DNA from: Tethya wilhelma
Lineage: Eukaryota; Porifera; Demospongiae; Tethyida; Tethyidae
NCBI GenBank assembly: GCA_964030475.1
Contig: CAXIPT010000002.1
Coordinates: forward strand, 8,326,553 to 8,390,552
DNA: 64,000 nucleotides
Direction: 5' to 3'
Of this stretch, positions 25,165 to 37,311 are shown piece after piece; within the stretch, counting starts at the first letter, position 1; every line of letters begins with the position of its first letter. The notes under the pieces were generated by a model, which saw only the letters and a program-made list of their open reading frames with translations, was not told the origin of the DNA and made no database searches. Position numbers and translations under genes: made by a program.

Positions 25165-25736
25165 AATAGTTTGCCTGGGGGTTGCGCGGGAACTAAATAA
25201 ATTCTCAGCTTACAGGGCTTTTTTTCCATTCAACTTCAGGACATGCAGAGAGCTAGGAACGTCTGAAGGTCACATTTGCGGAGATAAAAGCTTCTCAGAT
25301 TTCTCTCAGAGTTCAAGTGGTGTTGAGTCAAGTGGTCACTATGGTCACGGTACTACTCCTATTTATTGCTCCCTGTCTCAGACTCTGACCAGCTCAGTCT
25401 GGCAGCCTACTTACTGAAACATAACTACTTACCACCCAGCAAGAAGAATATCTGAGAGCCAAGTTTCAGGTAAGGCTAGGGTCTAGTCTAAAATGTGTTG
25501 CAGTGATACTGTGCACAATTTCCAGCTGTACATGTGTAGTTCTATAAAGTTGTTTTGTTTTCTTTGATTTATGGGTGCTTTCAAAATATCTGTAGTTTGA
25601 AAGCAAAGCTTGAGTTTTGCATTTACACCAGTATTGTTCATCATAATATTATGTTCAATATTCTCCACTATGACACACATCCAGGTTTCTCCAATTAACC
25701 ATATAGGTACCATGGTAATTTAAAAAAAAATTCCAG

Positions 25737-25975
25737 GAAACAAAGGTTTCTTCCAACATACATCCAAAAAAGGAGCTATTGCTCAAATGGTACAGTGGTA
25801 CCTTTCAAGAACATCATACTGCTTTTATCATCCTTCCAACTATCAACACATCGGTTTATTTTCATCTATCGTTTACGAATTCGAATATGTACACATTGTC
25901 AGCCGAAACGAAACAACTCTTGTCTTCTGCTATGACATCAATGAATCCGCGTACATGCATGTATATACAGGTTAA
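25737..25975 (+). CDS. Unidentified terminal exon, plus strand
   Basis: After a good acceptor (ttccag at 25731-25736) a frame of about 79 codons runs to TAA, starting GNKGFFQHTSKKGAIAQMVQ and ending YDINESAYMHVYTG. Aromatic content and composition look protein-like. A candidate preceding exon ends at TTTCAG|gtaagg at 25470 in compatible phase, but it contains a TGA at about 25415-25417 that closes a Ser-rich ORF starting at 25070, so the upstream structure is unclear. I do not recognise the family. Confidence 0.35.
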
Positions 25976-27236
25976 GGTATGAATGGTGGGGTGTGTTGGT
26001 ATCTATTTTATGGTATGATGGTATTATACTCATGTTCAGTTATATTGTTACGAACTAACATACTTGTTGTGATCGTGGCCTTTGTACTCTATCCATGATT
26101 CATGTGATTGTGTTTGAATTGATGAGATATAATTGTAGAGAGGTACAATGTGTATAGCAAACAGTGTGTGTACCGACTCCCACAGTGAAACCATGCAGTA
26201 TTATTGCTAAAGTCTCCACACTTGTATTATATTCTTGTTACTAATCCTGATACTTCATATACCCTTCTCTTGAGATTTTTGGTCTTTGTGTCACCAACCA
26301 AGAGTGAGGAGTAATGAAATTGTGCAATTTAATGGTATCTTGAAAGGTGTGTGTTGTATTATCTTGACGTGTACATCAAATGTGATGGCATTATATAATT
26401 TTCGGAAATTCTGTTGCAATTTTGGTTATAGTTGGTATTAAACCAGGTGTTTTTTCTGGTTTTTTTTTGTTTTGTTTTATTTAGTATACTGTTGTGTGAA
26501 TGTATAATGGAGATGAGTGTCCATATAGAGACAATTGTTATGGTCTAATCTACAATTGTGTATGATTTTGAACATGTGACAATTAAAAACAAAGTTGGTT
26601 GCCGGCCATTATTTTATTTATTTGCTGTTATCTTCCATTGTCTGTGTCTCTTTGTACACATAGCTGCACTGTGTGCACTGTAACACATCTCTTGTTTCAC
26701 CACTAGTATAATAAATTGTAATTAAACAATTCTTGTCATTCACATCACTATTTCATCCATACTGTGAGTAAAAGTGATCCATCTGGTTCAATTCTTTAAA
26801 ATTTTTAGGCATGATGGTTCATGTCTGTATCCGGCATGCTTCTACATGCACAGGTATATTTTTTTGCCATCATGATCAATGTGGTCATGTTGCTTATACA
26901 ACTAGCGACATGTCCACGCCAGATCTTGTAACTGTTGGAGGTTATTAATTTTGTCTTGGCTGGCTCTCTTGGTTTGTTCTTTACAAGAGTTGCTTGTTTC
27001 ATCTTAGTGTATGTCTTAGAGTCAGGATAGATGTACAAGGTATCACTAGTGATACTGGTGATCTCTTCAGTGCTTTGGCTGCTTAGGAGTTGGCTCAGTC
27101 ACACCACATCCATGGCTGGGGCATACAGCCATTAGTGATTGGGTTTGTTTGGCTTCTTTTGAGCTTCTTGTCTCTTCAAGCTGAATTAATGTTTTCATGT
27201 TTTTATGTTTGATTCATTGTTTGCGTTTGCATGTGA
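25976..27236. other. AT-rich non-coding DNA
   Basis: Likely 3' untranslated and intergenic sequence. It contains several AATTAAA/AATAAA-like signals (near 26580 and 26708) and no supported exon on either strand. Confidence 0.45.
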
Positions 27237-27250
27237 ATGTGTGTGTGTGT

Positions 27251-27315
<65 letters not shown>

Positions 27316-27345
27316 NTATGGTGTGTGTGTGTGTGTGTGTGGGTG
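27237..27345. repeat. GT microsatellite with one N
   Basis: A long GT run with an N at 27316, grading into GTGGGTGG variants to about 27370. It borders the left arm of the inverted duplication. Confidence 0.9.
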
Positions 27346-27390
27346 GGTGTGTTTGTGTGGGTGGGTGTGTCTGTCGATCGAGTATGTGTG

Positions 27391-27840
27391 TGAGTTACTG
27401 AAGAGCCTAGCTAGCTGGTTGATTGTGTGTATGGTTAAAGAGCCTGGTTTAAATGTGTGCGTCAGTTAAAGAGCCTAATTTGAGTACCTTCTGTGTGAGA
27501 GCCTGGTTCGAGTGTGTGTGTGTGAGTTAAAGAGCCTGGGTTAAGTGTGTATACATGTGTGAGTTTAAGAGCCTGTTTCGAATGTGTGCGTAAGTTAAAG
27601 AGCCTGGTTCAAATGTGTGAGTGCATGAATTAGGTAAAAGAGCCTGGTTCGAGTATGTGCGTCAGTTAAAAAGAGCCTGGTTCGAGTATGTGCGTCAGTT
27701 AAAAGAGCCTGGTTCGAGTATGTGCGTCAGTTAAAGAGCCTGTTTCAAATGTGAGCATAAGTTAAAGAGCCTGTTTTGAATGTGTGAGTGTGTTCGTTAG
27801 TTAAAGAGCCTGGTTAAGTGTGTGCATGTGTGTATGAGCC
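27391..27840. repeat. Minisatellite, about 30-bp unit
   Basis: A dozen or more degenerate copies of a unit like GTTAAAGAGCCTGGTTCGAG followed by a GTGTGCGTCA-type spacer. The inverse complement of the array is at about 52500-52815, where units read AGGCTCTTTAACT. It forms the outer edge of both duplication arms. Confidence 0.85.
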
Positions 27841-29148
27841 ATGATCAGTGAGTTCCAAACAAGATGGTCAGTGAATGTCGACACTGGATGAAGAACTTGA
27901 TGGAACAGAATTAATGGTAAAAATTATGCTTGTTTACCATTATGCATGCAGTTATATAATTATATCTTAGCATCTTAATCAGCTAGTGACTGCTCATCCA
28001 TGCATGCATACAATGTCATGTGCACTAGTCTTCTGTTTATGTGCACACACACACATGCACACATACACAGTTACTCTACACGATTCTACTTTATAATCTG
28101 CTTCAACCAACACTCGATTGGATAACAATTTGCAAGACAAAAAAAAGGAGACTTGTAAAAAGTGGTATGTGATGTTGGATGTAAAGGAAGGAGTTACAAG
28201 GGAGGTATTATAATATCAGGCATGTATGTGTAAATACTGTAATAGTAATACAATATTCCTTGTATGCATGCAAAGTGTGTTAGTAACTTGGCAACTTAAT
28301 TTCCTAATGTAATGCATGTGCATGTATATAGATCGCAAGCGGTGATCACGTGGTAGATGCACACACACTCCTGGTAGTCTCTTCGATAACAACCAAGAGG
28401 TATGCTAGGTAATGTACTCAAATTAAGTTGCAGGTCTACTAATGCACAAAAAAATTATAGACTATGATGTTTGGGTGGGCACTGAATTTGGTCTGACGCA
28501 AGCAGCACACGTTGGGGTAGATCTAGTGATATACGCTCAAACATGTGCACGTGAACAGTAATGTACAACTTTTTTTTAAGGTGTAAGTTTTATCTTGTCC
28601 ACTGCCTCCTTGCTTTGCTTTGTTTTGCTTATACTGAGCATTTTTCAACAAATTGTTTTCTACTGAGCATTTTTTAAAGCAAACTTCCTTTCTACTGACC
28701 ATTAATTTTTTTAGCAAACTTTTTTTTTTACTACTGAGCATTTTTTCCTTGAGCATTTTTCGTGGACTAGGCCTCAGGGGGATACCACGTTAAAAAAAAC
28801 GAGTGCCAGTGGCATACCTCTCTGGGTCACTTGGAAAGTGCCACTATATAATTATTACTTGCTTCTGAATTGCATAGAATGTTACCCTATACTAATTAAT
28901 ACATAGCTCCCCAACAAATTAACATGATAGGTATACAAGCACTTATTATTAGCACAACTCAGGGGTATTAACTTATCAAAACACACAATAATTATTGATT
29001 CAGACATACATGATTATAGTGATTGAGGCAGAAACTCTGCCAGGAAGCATAATGGCATGGGTGTGGTTTGAAATTTGATATAATAGCATCTGTTCTCAGT
29101 TACTCACCACACCCATTTGGATAATTAATACTGTTTTGATTTTCAAAT

Positions 29149-29326
29149 ATGGAGCTAGAGACTGGACCAGCAGCTGCAGGTGCTCATTTGTATAAAGGAG
29201 AAGACTATCATTCTAAGTTCAGTTCAAGAGGTTTTCTCAATTCATATTACAAGGATATCCATGAAGGAGATAAGACCTTGATGCCATTTTTGCTGCAAAG
29301 TCTACACCAGTTGTGTAACAATCCAG
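29149..29326 (+). pseudogene. Orphan first exon of NNMT/PNMT-like methyltransferase
   Basis: Encodes MELETGPAAAGAHLYKGEDY then YHSKFSSRGFLNSYYKDI, the N-terminal signature of the NNMT/PNMT/TEMT family, ending at a good donor CCAG|gtgaga. The frame is open to the donor, unlike the copy at 51192-51006. No second or third exon follows: the next exon is replaced after three bases by a MITE arm and an assembly N, so as assembled this is a gene fragment. Confidence 0.75.
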
Positions 29327-30363
29327 GTGAGAGAGCTCTATTAATAAGTTTGAGGCCAGCCAATCCATGGGAGATATTAATTCATTAATTTTATTAAAAA
29401 TGGATATCATTAATTGGTTCAAATCTATATTATAAGTTGTTGGCTAAGCGGTGGAGTAAACTATAACAGACAGTTAACTTAAACTGGACTGCTGGGTAAG
29501 AGTTGGCTATAAAAATGAAGTAGCCCAGTTTAAGTTAACTGTCTGTCTGTTATGCAGTGCGATAAAAAGTATTGGAACAAGGCACTGCCCATTGCTACAC
29601 TACTTCAGTATTATAATGGTCTTATTGTATGCATGGGAACAGGCTAAAGCTCAAGAACCACAATAATGTGTAAGACTTTTAATTTATAAACCATAACTAT
29701 GATATAATATAACTTACATGACATCCATGTACCCAACCTTGACCACATGCACGGTACCCACCCTTGACCACATGCACGCCAGTGCACCTGTTACAAATGA
29801 TCATGACACAATCATGTGTGTTTTGCATTGACTATACACTTGAAACTTGATATCACTGTGCATGCACCAATTGCATGCCAATGCATGGATGCCATCTTGA
29901 TCTTGTAACTAGTACAATGGGAGATATTCTAATAAGTTATGGTACAATTGTACAAATCATTATATATTAATTTTATGACACTGAGGATCCATACGTATGA
30001 GCTAGGGATCAAGAATAAAAATGAAGTAGACATGTGCCAAAATTGAGACATTCCTTGTTCTAATACTTTTTATACCACACTGCCCATTCCTACACTACTT
30101 ATTTTTAATTTTTTTTTACTTGTTTATAAAAGGGGTGTTCACCATGCTCCTTGATTGACATGTGAATGAATACACAGGCTACCAGCTTGCTAATTCAGTT
30201 TGAGGTCACATTGCAGACGGCCGTATGGACACACAAAATGATTGTGATGTACAAACAAAAATAAATAGTAAAATAGTAATTATTAATATTATTAGAAAAC
30301 AACTATAATAGGCACTGAATTACGGACACATGCCATATACATGTCATGCCTATATAGTAACAA

Positions 30364-30475
30364 GAATAAAAAACATTGAAATGTAATGAGACACAGGAAT
30401 GGCCAAATCATAAAAAAGAAAGCAAACAAGTGGAATGGCTGTTAGAGTGTGTGCAGAATCCTTCTATGGGCTGCA
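30364..30475. mobile_element. M1 MITE, single arm
   Basis: One arm of the M1 hairpin (AAAAACATTGAAATGTAATG, then GGAATGGCCAAATC) inserted at the start of what should be methyltransferase exon 2. The second arm is missing and an N follows at 30507, as in the single-arm copy at 2881. Confidence 0.7.
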
Positions 30476-30507
30476 TGTAATAGTCTTTTTACTGTGTCAA
30501 GTCCTTN

Positions 30508-33500
30508 TGAAGGAGAGCTGTATGCAGGTCTGGTCTTGAGTACCAGGGTTCATGCAAAGATCCTATCAGTGGACTACAGTGATGCTGTCAAGATGGAAGG
30601 GGTCAAAGGTTATGTGAGTGCAGCTGATGTACCTGGCTCCAATATCACTGGTGATTCTAACTGCTGCAATGTAAAAACATTATGATAATATTATGCAACA
30701 CAATGTTACATTAAATTGTGTAGGTTTGTTTTCTGATGAAGTGATCTTTGCTGAAGAGAAGGTGGAGAGCTTAGGACAGGTCATTGGTCTCATTGTGGCC
30801 ACGAGTAAACCCCTGGCCCAACAAGCTGCCAAAGCAGTCAAAGTCACATATGAAGATTTACCAACTGTGATCACAATAGAGGTATGCTTCATTATTCACT
30901 GTCAAACAATCTCTTATATGGCTAGTACCATGACAGTGGTACACATTTGGTTAGCATCTACTATTTTGTTTTGAAGAGTGTAGCTTACTGTGTAGTCTCT
31001 TGAGCTTGTTTCTAAGTAGAAAAGAAATATCAATGACAATGGATGCTTTACAGATTAACTTATGTAGTAAATTGAGGCATGCCTTGTTCCAATACTTTTC
31101 AACGCACTGCTCATTCCTGCACTACTTTTTTTTTGAAATTTTTACTACTTGTTAAAGTATAATTTACAATGAACATGCAGTCCTTGTATAGCTGTATCAA
31201 CATTGTATGTCTGTTTCTTTAGAACTCACCAGGTATGTGAGGTGCTGATGGAGTAAGCCAAAATTTCATGTTTTGGTCCACACACACACACACACACAAA
31301 CCTTTCATGCCACGTACACACATCACTCAGGATGCAATTGCTGCCAATTCTTTCTTTGAGCCAACACGTAAAATTGAAGATGGTGACTTTGACTCAGCCT
31401 ATGCCAGTTCTGAACACCAGCTAGAAGGTGAAGTAAGGATTGGTGGACAAGAACACTTCTACCTTGAGACCCAGGTCTGTATCGCTGTCCCAAAGGGGGA
31501 GGGAGGTGAGATGGAGATGTGGAGTAGCACACAGGCTCTGAACAACACACAGATGAGCCTAGCAAAAGCTCTTGGAGTGGAGGCTAACAAAATTGTCACT
31601 AGAGTCAAAAGAGTAGGTGAGTATTTTTCTTTAGTAGCTGATTTATGTTTGTTTGTTCTAATTATAATCTTTTGGGCTATTTCATTTTCACCATGCAGGT
31701 GGTGCATTTGGTGGAAAGGAAACTGCAGGACTAGTTGTATCACTGGCTGTAGCTGTGGCTGCCAATAAGTAAGATCTGTTGAAATAAAAATATTTTTCTC
31801 TTATCTTGATAATTATTGAAACAGATTTGGTGTTCCTGTGAGGAACATGCTCGACCGAGATGAAGACATGATATGTACCGGAGGAAGGCACCCCTACCTA
31901 GCTAAGTACAAAGTAAGATTTTTGTATTCTCTTATGTTTGTACAAAGCAAGGTTTTAGTGCCTATGAGTTCAAAGGGCACTGATTGGTATCATAAAGAGG
32001 AACCTTGGTGTATGAGGCTTTGAATGCACTTTGCTATAAAGACTAAATTTTATTTCATATTAATTAGCAAGCATGACTAGTCATGATTTTTGTGTTCATC
32101 TGTATAGGTTGGTTTCTCTTCTGATGGTAGAATGTCATCTCTGGAAATCCACCTCTATTGTAATGGAGGGAGATCAGCAGATAATACTATATTTGTAAGT
32201 ATCATACGTACCGTAGTAGGTATAGTTAAATGCATTTAGTAGCCTCCCCCAGACAGTTTGCTTACTGTATTAACCAAGAAAACAGGCAGGAAGTTTCTAG
32301 AGCACTCTGCTGAGAGCGCTGGTGAGAAGCCACAACAGTACAATTTTGTTTTTCTTTCCTTCCTTTCTAACTGCCTTACACACCGACAAACAAAAGGTAT
32401 TGAGCCAACTTTGACCATAATTGCCGAGTGCATTAGCGCAAGGCATCATAAATCGGTTTGTATCATGGCGGTTAGAATTATTATAATTACTTTTTTGCTT
32501 CCGATTAGAAGTTAATAATATTATAATTAGTTTTTAGCAATAATTATCACCGTTTTCTCCAAGAAAGGGAAGGCTTAATTTGTTCTTATGAAGACTATAC
32601 GATCTTTTGTTGATTTTTTGTGCCATCGCTTCAATCTCGAGATCGATCGTAAGCTTTCTTCATCGGCCTCTGAGAACGATCAATCTTTGCTGCAATAGCA
32701 AGGTCAAAGGTGACGATGTCTTGCAGAAAACTGCACTTTAGAGCCAAAATTCCATGGTAGGAGTCGACTAAACAGCTATTTTTTCTTACTAGAAATTGAT
32801 AGAGGCTGCTTTCCACAGCAAATGCACAGGGTAAGGTGGTAAATCATCCTTCCGTGATCCATACAGTTGTCATGGCGTAGGAATGGACAGTGCAGTAAAA
32901 AGCAATGAAACAAGGCAATTCTGAATTTCCACAATCATATGACTACTTAATTTTTTGTATCCAACTTTCATTCCTTACTGTGTACCTACATTCTACAATG
33001 TCATGCTTATTACTTTATCTAAATAATTATTAATCAAGTGATTGCTTGCATTGAAATGGCTGAAAATTATCATTGAATGATGAAATTCGAACTTGCAATT
33101 GACTCATGAAAATGAAGTAGTCATGTGCTGAAACAAGGTGTGGTCATGACCATACCCGCTGTACTAACACCCACGACCGGGATCAAGACTCGATCAAGGG
33201 GTCAAAGCAACAAAAATTGGCCCCATCAAGGGTCAAGAGAGCTCAACTGCTCGCTTTTGATCAACGGTCGAAGGTCATTAGCTGCAAATTGCACGTTTTA
33301 GTGGGTCAAGGTTCAAATTTATCACGATCAAAGCCTTCCAAAGTGGTGAAATCAAGGGTCAAGGCCTAAAAATTGGACGAATCAAATTTTGATCCTGGTC
33401 GCGGGTGTTAGTACAGCGGGTATGGTCGTGACCACCCCTTGTGAAATTCAGACACTTATCTTGTTTCATTGTTTTTTACTGCACTGTCCATTCCTACATT

Positions 33501-35803
33501 TCTCATTTTTACTACTACTACTACTCGAGTCTAACTTTGATGTCTCTTGTCAAAAGCGGATGAACTGTACGATGCCCATAGATATAAATCTTTATAGCTT
33601 AGGGAGAAATTTCATGGATAATTACCATCAAACCTACAAGCCACTTTAGGACACCAAGTGTACTAATGTAAACCACTTGCAGTGTGTACTGTAAACCACT
33701 TCATGCTAGTTCCCAGGCTCTCCTCTTTGACGTAATGGTAAGGTCAAAGGGGAGAGCCTGGGTAGAGGCTGCTACTGCTATTCTAACATCAATAACACTT
33801 TGGCTACATTTTCAGCAAAATTTAGTAGGAATAAAATACGCAGAATCTAAAATACGCCAAAAATGTACCTTGCAAATTAATAATTGTAGCATTAAGGTAT
33901 TACAATGAAAAGAAACTACATTGTGTGAAGTTTTATTGTCTTTACTGAGTGTGTGTATGGCCTCATTTATAGATATTGGAAATCTGCATTACTAGCCTTG
34001 ATAACACTTACAAGATTCCCAATGTCCGTATCATTGGTCAAGCCTGTCGCACCAACTTGGCTTCCAACACTTCCTTCAGAGGGTTTGGTATCCCAGAGGG
34101 AATGATGGTGATGGAGCAGATCATATCACACATTGCTGGTCACCTTGGAGTGGCTAGTGAGCATGTGCAGGAGATGAACATGTACAGAGATGGAGATGTG
34201 ACTCCAATTGGAATGGTCCTGACAGAGTGCACCATCAGAAGGTGTTGGGAGACTCTCAAGAAGAAGGCCTCTTACAAAGAGAGGAGGATAGCCATTGACA
34301 ACTACAACAAGTAAGTGATTGAATGATGGTCCATAAATTTGACTTATTTCCAGGTTTTGATCTCCTGACTATTTTCTTTAATAGCTCCGGAGGCATTAGT
34401 TTTGAAGTCAGTAGTACGTAGATGTACCTCACACGAAATATCTATAGGTCTTTAATATTGTGCCACAAAGCTATAAAATTAAATTTTAATGTAGTTTTTT
34501 GTTTGTTTGTTGTTTGTTTGTTTGTTGGTTTGTTTGTCTCCAGCTCAAACACCTACAAGAAGAGAGGGATAGCTCTGGTCCCAACAAAGTTTGGTATTGC
34601 ATTGGGTGCAGGGTTTTTGAACCAAGGAGGAGCCTTGCTTCACGTCTACACTGATGGTTCAGTTCTTGTCACTCATGGTGGGATGGAGATGGGACAGGGA
34701 CTCCACACTAAGATGGTGCAGGTGTGTGCTCGGTGTCTCGGGGTGGCTCCAGAGAGGGTCTTCATCTCAGAGACCAACACCACCACCGTGCCAAACTCAA
34801 GTATCACTGGTGCTTCAATTTCAACTGATCTGTATGGCATGGCTGTGAAAGTAAATAAAAAACCAATCAAGATATGTAATCAATCAATAAAGCATAATAA
34901 TAAACACTTTCACTTTTGTGCATGAATGTAGCAAAATACTTTTGAACATGCATACTATTATAATGTCCACAAATTTAATATAACTGTAAAGGTACTAATT
35001 GCCTGTTGCTAACATTATCATGGATCATGAATGAATTACCGTACGTATAGTGGGAATTTTTTGTATGGTGGAAATTTTCGTATTTTTCTTTGCCGTTCGA
35101 ATGTACGAAATTAAAACTGCGAAAATTTAACTTCCGCATTTACTTTATACGAGCGCGTGCTGCATATACGAAATTTAAAACTACAAAAAAAATTTCTGCC
35201 GCATTTTTAACGATTTATATGAAATTTTGCACCAACGAAAATTTCCCGCTATACGATATTAGCTCGTGTTTCAGTGGGTCTAATGTGTATAGTGTTACCA
35301 TAACAAGAGGAAGAAAGGGTCAGAGTTAACAAACAGAAACAACAATTATTGTGAATATCTAAGATTTAAGATGCATATGTTTGAGTGATTGCTGCAACAT
35401 ATTGATGCAAAGCTGAATGTATTCCTACATAGTATAGTGATTAATAAATTTTGTTAGTTTGCTCCAAGATTATAATGTTTTTTTGTTTTTTTTCAGGATT
35501 GCTGTGACCAGATCATGGATCGTCTTACACCAATCATCGAGGAAGACCCTAAAGCTGGCTGGGATAATTGGGTGAAGAAAGCATACATGCACCAAATCAA
35601 CCTCTCTGCTCAGGGCTTCTACTCCATTTCAGGACTGTGGTTTGACTGGGACAAAGGGAAGGGAAATCCATTCCAATATTTCACTCATGGAGTTGGATGT
35701 TCTGAAGTTGAGGTGGACACACTGACTGGTGACTTCAATGTATTGAGGACAGACATTCTCATGGATGTGGGGGATAGCATCAATCCTGCTATTGATATCG
35801 GAC

Positions 35804-35805
<2 letters not shown>
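30508..35805 (+). CDS. XDH: Xanthine dehydrogenase copy 4, middle part (Mo domain)
   Basis: Exons: 30508-30650 (5' cut by N30507), 30724-30881, 31331-31616, 31699-31768, 31825-31912, 32108-32194, 33973-34310, 34544-34850, 35497-35805. All keep frame with no stops. The last exon ends [13 protein letters not shown] and its donor opens into a GT microsatellite that ends at N35880, so the last three exons are absent. GGAFGGKE is intact, but FRGFGGPEG of the other copies reads FRGFGIPEG, a Gly to Ile change next to the substrate-site Arg. The exon structure equals copy 1. The intron at 32195-33972 holds the same composite MITE as the matching intron of copy 5, so copies 4 and 5 are close relatives, perhaps alleles. 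Confidence 0.88.
32201..33530 (+). mobile_element. Composite TIR element in copy 4 intron
   Basis: Starts ATCATACGTACCGTAGTAGG six bases after the donor, and ends in the ACTACT-rich module 2 end. It is the counterpart of the inverted element at 38661-41078 in the same intron of copy 5. A further MITE is nested at 33134-33441. Confidence 0.7.
33134..33441. mobile_element. Nested MITE, CAAGGKGTGGTC ends, TGAAA target duplication
   Basis: Left end CAAGGTGTGGTCATGACC, right end inverse of CAAGGGGTGGTCACGACC; the terminal repeat extends about 45 bp (CATACCCGCTGTACTAACAC in both). TGAAA flanks both sides (33129-33133, 33442-33446). It interrupts module 2 of the composite element; related elements elsewhere in the window lack it at this point. 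Confidence 0.88.
35037..35258. mobile_element. Putative MITE, TACCG...TATAG family, copy 4 intron
   Basis: Left TACCGTACGTATAGTGGGAA and right TTCCCGCTATACGATA are imperfect inverse matches. The interior has repeated CGAAAATT/AATTTTCG words, like the element at 17688-17910. Confidence 0.5.

Positions 35806-35879
<74 letters not shown>
35806..35879. repeat. GT microsatellite at an assembly join
   Basis: A GT run directly after the XDH copy 4 donor, ending at the N at 35880, beyond which PIGO coding sequence starts with no intervening DNA. Confidence 0.9.
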
Positions 35880-35880
35880 N

Positions 35881-37279
35881 GTGGGCCAAATTTGACGATG
35901 GTCCGATCGTTGAGGGGTTGGTTCTCTTACTGTTGGTTGTCATAGCAACCCCACTGATGCTGTTGAATATTGAACGGTCCCTCTCATCATTAGTAAGGTC
36001 GTTGTGTATTGGTGTGGTTGTAGGAACGGTAGTAACAGCTGCAAGGATGGTAGTCTCTACAAAGTTTGAATTTTCAACTAACGGCATCCTTTTTCTTGTT
36101 TTGCTTCTTTGTTCTCATTCCCTCACTATTTCTAACATCATCTTCATTGGTCACAAAGTGAAGGCTCCCTACCTTTTCAAAGCAATACTCTATGTAACAA
36201 GGAGCGTCATGACTGGACAGCTGCCTCTGGCCTCTGTTCTCTCTGTTGGTGTGTCTGTGTTGTATGCCGTTGCGATGCTTTCAAACAGTTTTATACTCTA
36301 TGAAGGAGATATGGTGGCTTTCTTTCTTCAGTCTATGCTCTTGTGTTTTGCTGTAAGAAAATTACAGTCAGATTTCTCGCAAAATGCTAAAGTTAAGTAC
36401 CACAGTACATATGCTGTAACCATCCGTGTGTTGCGATCGATTGCACCACACATAGGTGTCATGGTTTGCATCAGGATGCTCAGGATTTTCTACGCTTGTA
36501 GAGATCTCCAGATCCAAGATGGCTGCGAGTCGACAACCTTCCTCCATGCTCTGCCAACAGCTCATGAACTTGTCGGCTCCCTTGCAAAATGGAGGTACTT
36601 TGCTTCTTGTGTTTCCATCCTGTCCGTTCCTCTTGCACTCTTAGCTCTGCTCTTTTATACCAAGGATACCACAAGACACATCCATCGTTGGCTGCTAGTT
36701 GTTGTGTACCTCGGTCTGCCTGTGGCTGCTCTCTGTGTAGCTGGCTTTTGGGCGATGCAAAATCTTTCTCATTCCACTCTCCAATCGCTCACTCCATTCC
36801 AACACGTGCTCTTGCCCAGAGCTGTCTACTCTGTCAGTATTCTTATCATTTCACTCGCTGTATTCAATCCTCTAAAGAAACATTCCAAGATCTTATCCAC
36901 GAGTACTTCTCTAGCATCTAGTAGTCACTCAGATCGATCTCCGTACCCAAGGCTCAGAAAACACGAACCAAGCGAAAGGGATCTGGACAGTGAATTGTCT
37001 TCTGGTCGTGATGGAGATATGAAATCAGAGCTCATGGCTGCTACAAGAAGGGTGGTGTGTTTGGTTGTTTCAATTCTCTTGGTTGCAATTTGGATTCCAG
37101 TTGCACTGTTGTTGAACGATGGACTGGCACTCTCAGCTTTCATAATGGCTGTCCAAACCACTCTCTCTCTCTTTGTCCTCAGCTGGATTGGGAAAGGTAA
37201 AAGAATCAGTGTGTTGTATTTCTAAAGATGTTGATATATACTTACTCTGTTTGTTTGTTTTTATAATTGTTTATTGTTG

Positions 37280-37311
<32 letters not shown>

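Larger units (their letters stand above)
27391..30360 (+). repeat. Left arm of inverted segmental duplication
   Basis: In reverse complement this matches 49445-52819: minisatellite, the unique block with 'gtgtcgac', the block with AAAATGCTCAGTAGAAA, the methyltransferase first exon, MITE-derived DNA, and the intron up to the acceptor CCTATATAG of methyltransferase exon 2. Homology stops three bases into that exon, at a MITE arm and then an N. Confidence 0.85.

Noticed and set aside
25779..25825. tRNA-like stretch with GCTCAAATGGTACAGTGGTA
   Set aside because: No B box and no cloverleaf could be drawn, and the bases are explained by an open terminal exon.
27391..27840. Possible CRISPR-like direct repeat array
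   Set aside because: Units are degenerate, spacers are low-complexity GT-rich, and the context is animal. It is a minisatellite.
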